A DNA stretch of 64,000 nt from CALITV01 sp964415795 (GTDB taxonomy: Bacteria; UBP6; UBA1177; JAKLFG01), in assembly GCA_964415795.1 (NCBI GenBank), contig CAYQBN010000012.1:8694-72693 (forward strand). Direction: 5' to 3'. The translations under genes and the position numbers were made by a program. The notes beneath the pieces were generated by a model. The model was not told the DNA's origin. It did no database searches and was given only the letters and a program-made list of their open reading frames with translations. This document shows positions 58,801-64,000 of this stretch, one piece after another. Numbering within the stretch: the stretch's first letter is position 1; each line of letters begins with the position of its first letter.

Positions 58801-60959
58801 GTTTGTGCGAGATAGGGCTTCATCTGCCCGGGGTTTCCATTGAATATCGCTTTCGGACGATCGCTGTACGCGGGCGGATTGGTGAGCTCTTCCCAATCCC
58901 ACGCCGCCGGATCGTCCTCGCTGATGAGGATACGGGCAAGCTCCACCGTGCGGTTCATGACCCACTGGAGCACCGATCCGGCGATGTTCGAACCAGCGCC
59001 GAGCGTCTGCCCCGTCTCGGGGTTCACATTCCACTGAGAAACACCCAGAATACCATACTCGGTCGGCTGATCGACCCAGTTGATGAGGGCGACGCGCATG
59101 TCGCCGTTGTAGTACTTGTGGCGCAGTTTCGGCAGGCCATCGCCAGCGTCATAGAACTTGCAGGAACGCTGATCGGTGAGTTCGCAGGCCGCTTTCGCTT
59201 CGACATAACCAGCGGGACAGGTCTCGTCCTTCTTGAGCACCTTGCAGTCGTAGCGGTCGCCTTTCCATGTGTCGCGGCCATATTCTTCCGTATAGAGGGC
59301 TTCCATCTCCTCTTCGTTGGTGAGGCAGTTCTCGAAGTAGGCGAGCTTGCCTTCCTCGGCCGCCGCCGCTTCTTCCTGCGTCACACAGATGAAGAATGCG
59401 TTCTCGTTGTTCTCGGTCTTGTACTTATCATACCCCGCGGCGCCCGGAAGATGCTTGCCATCACGAGACGGAATGTAGGCTTCGACGGGGTTCTTGACCA
59501 TGACAACGATGTCATTCGGATACTTGTCTTCGATGAAGTCGCCGTTCCATCTCTGGATAAAGGCGGCGCTGTCGGGGAAGAAGCACTTCTGTTCCCAGCC
59601 ATCGGGCGGGTTGAGATACCACTCGAGGTCGCGAACCGTCACTTCCTTCGAACCAACCTTTACCTTTTTGAAGAAATCGTTTTTGTAGTTAGCAACATAC
59701 CACTTTTCAAATTCGCGGGTGTCGCTTCCCGGGTTCATTGCCGCGAAGCGTGCCGCGAGCATCGCGTGGTTGTAGTCCTTGGTAATGGCACAATTCGCCG
59801 CAAGCATCCGCTTGGGCGTCTCGGCGGACGAGGAGAAGACCATTTTTTGCTGGTACTTGAGATCGGTAAGGCATTCGTTGTACTTCGCCGCAGTCCCCTG
59901 TCCTGCCGCGCAGGTAAAGTTCCAATCCTTCGCGGTACCGGCCGTATCCCCCGCTTTTGCCCACGCGATGTTCCAGTAGTTGGCGAGTTCGTGGTAGTCC
60001 TTGTCACGATAGCCGTATTCGGGATCATAGCCTTTGAAGAGGTTGGTGAAGTAACCGAACTTCCGGAAAAGATAGTCAGGGAACTCGAGCGGCCGGAAGC
60101 CGTTGTCCTTGGCGCCCTTCTCCCAGACGAACTGGCGGGTCGCCGGGTCATAACGCCGCTTGCCATACACATCGCGATTCACTTTTTTGAAGGTGTGCCG
60201 GTAGACGATACGCGCCGGTTCGGTGTTGATGAACTCCTCGATATCGTCCCATGTATAGATGTTGCCCCAGCTGTTGTTGTAGATGAGGTATTCTTCCGAC
60301 CGGTAGGTGAACCATTCCAGCTCCTTATCGGCCGGGTCGCCGGCAGCAAGCATTTCGGCGTACTTCTTCGGCGGGATGAACGAACCGTCGTGCGCATAGA
60401 ACTCGAGATCGGTCGCCGCCGTGACGACACTCGTGTAGAAGGGATTGTCCCATTCCTGCGTCATCCAGAGGTATTTGAGTTCGAAGTTGATCATCGCGTT
60501 TCCCGACTGATCGATGGTGAAGTAGCGCCGCTCGTTCCACGGACGGTCATGGTTGGGAACATAGACCGGCATCGCCTCGCCTGTCGTCGGATTCTCCTGC
60601 GGAAGGATATCGAAATGGTCAAGAATGGGATAGGCGAGTATCGGGGTCTCATTGGGCGCCAGTTGCTCGGCAGTATCCACGATGTTGATCTTGTCGTGGA
60701 TGCTGTAGGCGATGAGCCAATTCTTGGTGATCTTCCAGCGGATGATCTTGCCGTCGTTCGACTCGCCGATGAACGAGTAGTCGGCGGTGTAGGGCAGCTC
60801 GACCACCGTCTGGCGGTAGAAGAACTCGCCGTCGAAAAGGTGTTTATCGAGGGCGAGTTCGTCGGTCTTATCGACCGCTTCCCGTTCGGTCGTGCAAGCG
60901 ACGATGAGAACCGCCGCGAGCAACGCCGTAAGGGTTCCAAAGATGCGTGTGATGTTCAT
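55866..60959 (-). CDS. Giant zinc metalloprotease lipoprotein (metzincin-type)
   Basis: 1697 residues. The N-terminal leader MNITRIFGTLTALLAAVLIVAC ends in a lipobox cysteine, so it is surface- or periplasm-anchored. The active site HEMGHSVGLRH (HExxHxxGxxH) is at about 890-900, with a downstream SFMDY Met-turn at about 967-971, a spacing of about 70 residues that is longer than average but within the metzincin range. Before the protease domain are several hundred residues of mixed structure with many acidic loops; after it come about 700 residues of unknown function. It resembles very large zinc-dependent metalloproteases of environmental bacteria. AGGAGG precedes the ATG. It follows the beta-barrel gene by 12 bases. 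Confidence 0.8.
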   Translation of the reverse strand: MNITRIFGTLTALLAAVLIVACTTEREAVDKTDELALDKHLFDGEFFYRQTVVELPYTADYSFIGESNDGKIIRWKITKNWLIAYSIHDKINIVDTAEQLAPNETPILAYPILDHFDILPQENPTTGEAMPVYVPNHDRPWNERRYFTIDQSGNAMINFELKYLWMTQEWDNPFYTSVVTAATDLEFYAHDGSFIPPKKYAEMLAAGDPADKELEWFTYRSEEYLIYNNSWGNIYTWDDIEEFINTEPARIVYRHTFKKVNRDVYGKRRYDPATRQFVWEKGAKDNGFRPLEFPDYLFRKFGYFTNLFKGYDPEYGYRDKDYHELANYWNIAWAKAGDTAGTAKDWNFTCAAGQGTAAKYNECLTDLKYQQKMVFSSSAETPKRMLAANCAITKDYNHAMLAARFAAMNPGSDTREFEKWYVANYKNDFFKKVKVGSKEVTVRDLEWYLNPPDGWEQKCFFPDSAAFIQRWNGDFIEDKYPNDIVVMVKNPVEAYIPSRDGKHLPGAAGYDKYKTENNENAFFICVTQEEAAAAEEGKLAYFENCLTNEEEMEALYTEEYGRDTWKGDRYDCKVLKKDETCPAGYVEAKAACELTDQRSCKFYDAGDGLPKLRHKYYNGDMRVALINWVDQPTEYGILGVSQWNVNPETGQTLGAGSNIAGSVLQWVMNRTVELARILISEDDPAAWDWEELTNPPAYSDRPKAIFNGNPGQMKPYLAQTSHPAVKRNDLLDPAIDIADQQDKIKAILDKVTAKYHNYNRFDPTKLIGTKWETEMVPYSMRTAMFPWTESSTGSWDYAEGERGIIRRFVSGPEAFNIEMLKYLEGMKHDFYMDETFLDGAIIQFLKEKQTELRKKYPKWDGADKEKYVEAFVRAIYDELEPLTYKGVAQHEMGHSVGLRHNFSGSADQMNYLDGYYAPENYPTLVEKIKERVQELYDEGVDPALMGGDIYDLKRSFESKMNYYTYTSFMDYQREAYIHAVGLGKYDYAALKFVYGRSVEQYKTDEEGFVEMDTTNPIRDARYPFPVLINKPFIDGTTGELIPVSEPKEAIKYTDAEKGAVIRVVPAVARDDLGFPVKDVEKEVYKPANIKYFVNDGSLHKYIFFSDEMQTDEPINKVFDGGYCGADSVRFMANTEQSFYYTRFFKRGNPKFREFRGRTWYKMILDTLLDKYKYVHYLLDFNYNALRGGWFGHVIQLWNTDDGCGEIEYPLSMSLGGEKLAIPDQLCKDYQKGIRGIEYWIENGELKTLTPFGPGDYIVAGMLGVNYFMNDVLYRPDANEYLKMRIDDGNDKTMPLKLETGQEGYWISNPYVIDGETIENGEVNIGISADDLMYVSPVYGRYHRDHYDIQDDPATYYDHVIRRGFTEEKAVAIFAISNQGWLSGKYQRESMANGLGQLADGVNNLIFAMFGDIANEDWLISFSPYCVKKGTNQIVKIEVPVTTYLHFRGEPPLHTPDGSARAPYFAKDLPKNLCAAAKDPNDPSAVFEPVHAGWIYFDKLAPLYWGIGNVMNASADTSVLLKFGTFTYGTYRTDVRPPDVDEIEVLNSLGNMYYRAKLPQSDLSAVDRADLAWWKERKAAGATDAEALCEWKNPPEFGQDGSLITEKECLTDGGGNFVLKYASRDAFRQYLEDTYMRFAPAYRLVKALSIISSQGTGGGQQSSDPSNYKVTVMETTLDQLNTFIADQFGTAIMYAYFI

Positions 60960-60971
60960 GACCTAGTCCTC

Positions 60972-62249
60972 CTAAAAACTATAATTGTAGCCGATGGTAG
61001 CCGACACTTTCGTGTACTCGCCGGCGAAGGGCGTAAGATAGCCGGCGCTTTTCTTGTAGTTCGGGTAGGCTCCCTTCTCAGGCAACGATGCATCCACGAA
61101 GTTGCCGTCCTCGAACTCGGGACCCGCGGTAGTGAAGCCGACACCGAAAGTGAAATTATCGTTCTCGGTGAAACCCTGCAGATTGTAACTTGCTCCACCT
61201 TGGAAGATGACATTATGATCCCACAGTTGGTGTTTGGCGATCGTGTCTTCTTGCCCCAATTCGCCATACTTGAGCGAACTTTCATAGCCGGCACCGATCC
61301 GGAGGGAGAATTTCTTGAACGACCATGAAACCGTCAGCATGTTGGTAATGGCCATTTGGACATTGACATCGAGCGGCTCATTATTGTACTTGTCCCACGC
61401 CCAATCGTATTCAACGAAGTTGTAGGCATAGGCACAGGTATAGGCGAGAGAAAGTGTCATTTCTTCCATCAGTTTGAACGCGCGGTCCACGGTAACGGAG
61501 GGACTGAGCGTCGATCGTTGGGTATAGACCTCCCAAAGCATCCGGTTCGTGAAGGGAAGCGACCAGCCGAGAGAGGGCGTGACGCCGATCTCGACCGTGG
61601 GGATGGTGAACCTGCGGTTTATTTCGACTTGGAGAGGCGTACCATCGAACAAATAGTGATTGAGCGTCCGAGAATCGACATACCCGCTATCATCGAACGA
61701 AGCCTCTCTCGTTCGCGCAAAGGCAAGATTGTAAGCGAACCCGATGGATGCGCTGAGAGTGATCTCCAACGGCATCGTATAGCTACCGTTCACCGTAAGC
61801 GCATATCCAAAGTTGGGGCGATCGGCGTTGACATTCTGGGAAAGGACATTGGTAAGACCAATCGTGTATTTTTTCCCCTCTTTCTTTTCTTCCTCTTTCT
61901 TTTGCTCACCCTCTTCCTTCACCTCGGCGGAAACCGTTGCTTCTTCTTTTGGTCCCTCTGCAGGAGCGGCGGCAGGCATCGGCTCCTCTTTCTTCGCCTC
62001 CTCTGCGGCGGCAGGCATCGGCTCCTCTTTCTTCGCCTCTTCCGCGGCGGCAGGCGTTGACTCCTCTTTCTTCGCCTCTTCCGCGGCGGCAGGCTCTTCT
62101 TGTTTCTTCTTTGCGGCATCATCGACGGCCGGTTCCTCGGTCGCCTCCGCATCCTTGTCTCCCTCGTCATCGCCTCCCTCTTGAGCGAGAAGCGGGAGAC
62201 AGAAGAGGAGCGCGGCAAGCCACACCACCATCTTCAATCGGTCTGTCAC
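60972..62249 (-). CDS. Outer-membrane beta-barrel protein with a Lys/Glu-Ala linker
   Basis: 425 residues from a GTG at 62249, with AGGAGG five bases upstream. A signal peptide (VTDRLKMVVWLAALLFCLPLLAQ) is followed by about 110 residues of low-complexity Glu/Lys/Ala/Pro, including three copies of a 13-residue unit (AAAEEAKKEEPMP). The rest (about 140-425) consists of amphipathic strands, and the last residue is Phe (YNYSF), the usual C-terminal signal of outer-membrane barrels recognised by BamA. The stop lies 12 bases from the metalloprotease gene, so both are co-transcribed from the promoter at 62311-62339. Confidence 0.75.
   Translation of the reverse strand: MTDRLKMVVWLAALLFCLPLLAQEGGDDEGDKDAEATEEPAVDDAAKKKQEEPAAAEEAKKEESTPAAAEEAKKEEPMPAAAEEAKKEEPMPAAAPAEGPKEEATVSAEVKEEGEQKKEEEKKEGKKYTIGLTNVLSQNVNADRPNFGYALTVNGSYTMPLEITLSASIGFAYNLAFARTREASFDDSGYVDSRTLNHYLFDGTPLQVEINRRFTIPTVEIGVTPSLGWSLPFTNRMLWEVYTQRSTLSPSVTVDRAFKLMEEMTLSLAYTCAYAYNFVEYDWAWDKYNNEPLDVNVQMAITNMLTVSWSFKKFSLRIGAGYESSLKYGELGQEDTIAKHQLWDHNVIFQGGASYNLQGFTENDNFTFGVGFTTAGPEFEDGNFVDASLPEKGAYPNYKKSAGYLTPFAGEYTKVSATIGYNYSF
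61971..62096 (-). repeat. 39-base tandem repeat in the barrel gene linker
   Basis: Three near-identical 39-base copies and a partial fourth, encoding AAAEEAKKEE[P/S][M/T]P. The copies differ only at a few bases, so the array probably expands and contracts. Confidence 0.85.
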
Positions 62250-62310
62250 CTCAGCCTCCTTTAGATAATCACTATGTTCTCGAAACATAACTCCCCGCAC
62301 GAGTCGTTAC

Positions 62311-62339
62311 ACCCTAGTGAGTCCGCTTTCCTTTGTCAA
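62311..62339 (-). promoter_or_regulatory. Promoter of the barrel-metalloprotease operon
   Basis: On the minus strand: TTGACA (62339-62334), 17 bases, TAGGGT (62316-62311). Confidence 0.7.
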
Positions 62340-62435
62340 TCTTTTGCCCCGGACAGGCATCAATCATAATCGGTAGCAACGGAGCTACCACACTTTTTTC
62401 GCAAGAAAAATCAGGAGGTAAATATCTCCCCTATC

Positions 62436-63848
62436 TCAGAAGGAAACATCCGAGACATCGAACTCCGTTTTTCCGCTGTAGGCGAAACGGGTCATCACCG
62501 ATCGCAGTTCGCGCACATTGCCAAGCCACGTGTGCGCTTCGAGCGCGGCAACGGCCTTCTCGGTGACGACGATATCACGACCGGTGAGCGCGAACGCAAG
62601 GTGACGGGCAAGAGGAACGATGTCGGCGCGTCGTTCACGGAGCGGCGGAATAGTGATCTTGAGCGTGGCGATACGATAGTAGAGGTCGCGTCTGAACTTA
62701 CCTGACTCTATCTCTTTGAGAAGATCGCGGTTGGTCGCAAGGAGCACCATAGTATCCACCCGCTTACCCGGCCCCGTCTCTCCGATGCGCCGTACCGTCC
62801 AGTCCTCGAGGACACGAAGAAGTTTCCCTTGCAGGGCAAGGGGCATCTCGGCGATCTCGTCGAGCAAGAGGGTACCGCCGTCGGCCTGAAGGAAGGCACC
62901 CGCCCGCTCCTCGGCACCGGTGAAACCGCCTTTGCAGGTGCCGAACAGTTCGCTTTCGGCGAGCGTCTCGGGTATCGCCGCCACATTATAGGTAACGAAC
63001 TCTCCTTTCCGGCCGCTTACCGCATGGGCGAACTCGGCGAAGACCTCTTTCCCGACACCGCTCTCGCCGCAAAACAGGATGATCGGACGACCGCCGAATA
63101 TCTCGGGACGCTGTATCCACGACTCCACCTGTTCGAAGAGCGGTGCCAGCGATCCCTTGTAGAACGATTCGGCGACCCGTTCGCGGAGTACGGTAACGCT
63201 CACCTGATGTTTGCCGGCAAGAAGAAAGCGATACTTTCCCTCGCGCAGTTCACCGTTCTCGACGCGGACACCGTTTATCCAAGTGCCGTTCTTTCCTTTG
63301 TTCCAAAAGAAAACACCGCTCTCCTTCATGACGAGCAAAAGATGTTCCGAGCTCACCTCGGGATAGGAAAGCGCCACATCGCTCTTTTTGCGCCCGATAC
63401 GCACTTCGCGCCCCGGACGGAACGAAAAGGTCTTGCTGATCCCATCGGCCTCCACGAGTATCCCTTTGCATGCGGTGCCACTGGAATCGATAAGAAGGGT
63501 GTGCCCTGACAGATCGCTTCGCGGCTCCGTAGGATTCGGAGCGAAATGGGAAAAGGCCGAAAAGGAGAACGAGTACTCCCGAATGGAGACGACATCGGCG
63601 GATCCAAAGACATCGCCCGCCTTCATCTCCTTGCCATTGAGAAGAAATCCCTTCGATGAAGGATAGAGCATCCAGACATACTGACGGCTCTTGAAGTCGA
63701 ACTCGCGCCTGAGGGTGAGTTCGTGACCGCGCAGGTCGGGCGGAAATAGGATGTCGCCCTCGTCACCGCCGATGACTATCTTCTTTTTCGCGCTGTTGAG
63801 GTAAAACGAGAATATGTGCGCGCCGTCACGGTACAAAAGCAGATACAT
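62436..63848 (-). CDS. FHA-domain sigma54-activator-type AAA+ protein without HTH
   Basis: 470 residues. Residues 1-100 look like a weak FHA-type beta fold, and 120-222 like a clear FHA domain with RIGRKKSD, SSEH and NGTWING. FHA domains bind phosphothreonine, so a Ser/Thr kinase such as the one at 39325-41259 could control it (inference). The AAA+ domain (about 235-460) has Walker A GESGVGKE at 261-268 and Walker B GTLLLDEIAE; the sigma54-contacting loop reads GGFTGA (307-312) instead of GAFTGA. The WLGNVRELRSV segment normally precedes the HTH, but the protein ends 30 residues later with no DNA-binding domain. A promoter is at 63879-63906. Confidence 0.87.
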   Translation of the reverse strand: MYLLLYRDGAHIFSFYLNSAKKKIVIGGDEGDILFPPDLRGHELTLRREFDFKSRQYVWMLYPSSKGFLLNGKEMKAGDVFGSADVVSIREYSFSFSAFSHFAPNPTEPRSDLSGHTLLIDSSGTACKGILVEADGISKTFSFRPGREVRIGRKKSDVALSYPEVSSEHLLLVMKESGVFFWNKGKNGTWINGVRVENGELREGKYRFLLAGKHQVSVTVLRERVAESFYKGSLAPLFEQVESWIQRPEIFGGRPIILFCGESGVGKEVFAEFAHAVSGRKGEFVTYNVAAIPETLAESELFGTCKGGFTGAEERAGAFLQADGGTLLLDEIAEMPLALQGKLLRVLEDWTVRRIGETGPGKRVDTMVLLATNRDLLKEIESGKFRRDLYYRIATLKITIPPLRERRADIVPLARHLAFALTGRDIVVTEKAVAALEAHTWLGNVRELRSVMTRFAYSGKTEFDVSDVSF

Positions 63849-63878
63849 CGTTCACCATTCATCCACGCTCTCGACGGC

Positions 63879-63906
63879 ATATTATCGAAGCGACGGGGGA
63901 AAGCAA
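63879..63906 (-). promoter_or_regulatory. Putative promoter of the FHA/AAA+ gene
   Basis: On the minus strand: TTGCTT (63906-63901), 16 bases, TAATAT (63884-63879). Confidence 0.5.
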
Positions 63907-63928
63907 ATTTTCGAGGAAAGGGCTCCGG

Positions 63929-64000
63929 TCAGAGTTTCTTATCAACGAGGGCGATGATGGCATCGGCCTCCTTCTCGGCGGCGGCGAGAAGGTCACCCAT
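63929..64000 (-). CDS. 3' end of an unidentified gene (partial)
   Basis: The last 23 codons of a minus-strand reading frame, ending AAAEKEADAIIALVDKKL then TGA. The frame continues past the window edge; the Met at 64000 may be internal. Helical and charged; too short to assign. Confidence 0.45.
   Translation of the reverse strand: MGDLLAAAEKEADAIIALVDKKL

Noticed and set aside
58692..61328. 878-codon plus-strand frame opposite the metalloprotease gene
   Set aside because: The minus-strand frame contains a full lipobox and HExxH active site; the plus-strand frame shows only complement-derived low-complexity sequence.
62372..62400. A 6-base-pair hairpin with a T-run, in plus-strand sense
   Set aside because: It reads like a terminator only on the plus strand, but no plus-strand gene lies anywhere near; the flanking genes are on the minus strand, where no T-run follows.

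Overview
The window is a dense bacterial segment with genes on both strands and almost no non-coding space; no stretch longer than about 300 bases lacks a gene. It comes from a Gram-negative bacterium: it has Omp85/TamB-type outer-membrane assembly genes, two outer-membrane beta-barrel proteins and several lipoproteins. Several features are ones I associate with Myxococcota or other 'deltaproteobacteria-like' lineages: an MglA-type GTPase next to a roadblock protein, a Ser/Thr kinase with HRDISPQN and PEGA repeats, a protein resembling the MXAN_5187 C-terminal family, a DUF1566 lipoprotein and a lipoprotein with a TDE-rich linker. The tungsten-type aldehyde ferredoxin oxidoreductase and poly-ferredoxin point to an anaerobic lifestyle. 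A run of 12 Ns (9406-9417) shows that this is a draft, probably metagenome-derived, scaffold. The taxonomic placement is inference.

Layout. 138-3651 (+): a membrane-embedded spermidine-synthase-like protein and a B12-type radical SAM protein. 14182-3721 (-): one long run of closely packed genes (lipoprotein, MXAN_5187-like protein, gatC-gatA-gatB, GAF-domain protein interrupted by the gap, DUF1566 lipoprotein, then a UbiA / two polytopic proteins / UbiA block). 14300-19646 (+): a serine hydrolase, then hsp20-lon-thiL-DUF192. 22396-19643 (-): rpmH-rnpA-yidD-yidC-thioredoxin. 22548-24260 (+): a YgiQ-type radical SAM protein. 27178-24232 (-): TDE lipoprotein and a Pro/Ala-linker outer-membrane protein. 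27354-31274 (+): prkA-yeaH-rpe. 34346-31271 (-): pgk-pyrG-small membrane protein. 34495-38042 (+): roadblock-mglA-zinc ribbon-lemA-htpX. 41259-38036 (-): PEGA kinase and aminotransferase. 41441-42796 (+): MATE transporter. 45023-42793 (-): HEAT-repeat protein and uracil-DNA glycosylase. 45216-47386 (+): ferredoxin and aldehyde ferredoxin oxidoreductase. 54160-47405 (-): tRNA-Gly(CCC), tamB-like and a 7-POTRA Omp85 protein. 62249-54200 (-): outer-membrane barrel, a 1697-residue metzincin lipoprotein and a subtilisin-like protease. 63848-62436 (-): an FHA/sigma54-activator-type ATPase without HTH. The 3' end of one more gene lies at the right edge.

Regulation. Many divergent intergenic regions contain recognisable housekeeping promoters, most often TTGACT or TTGACA, 16-17 bases, then a TAxxxT-like box. 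One is placed so that the serine hydrolase mRNA would be leaderless. Five convergent gene pairs overlap at their stop codons, leaving no room for a terminator between them. I see no CRISPR array, prophage, insertion sequence or integrase. The most interesting observations are the double-UbiA membrane cluster, the 7-POTRA Omp85/TamB unit led by a tRNA, a strong terminator hairpin lying inside the start of the subtilisin-like gene, the thiL/DUF192 overlap that encodes a signal peptide out of frame, the zinc-ribbon-fused HtpX next to MglA/roadblock, and the HTH-less FHA ATPase with an altered GAFTGA loop.
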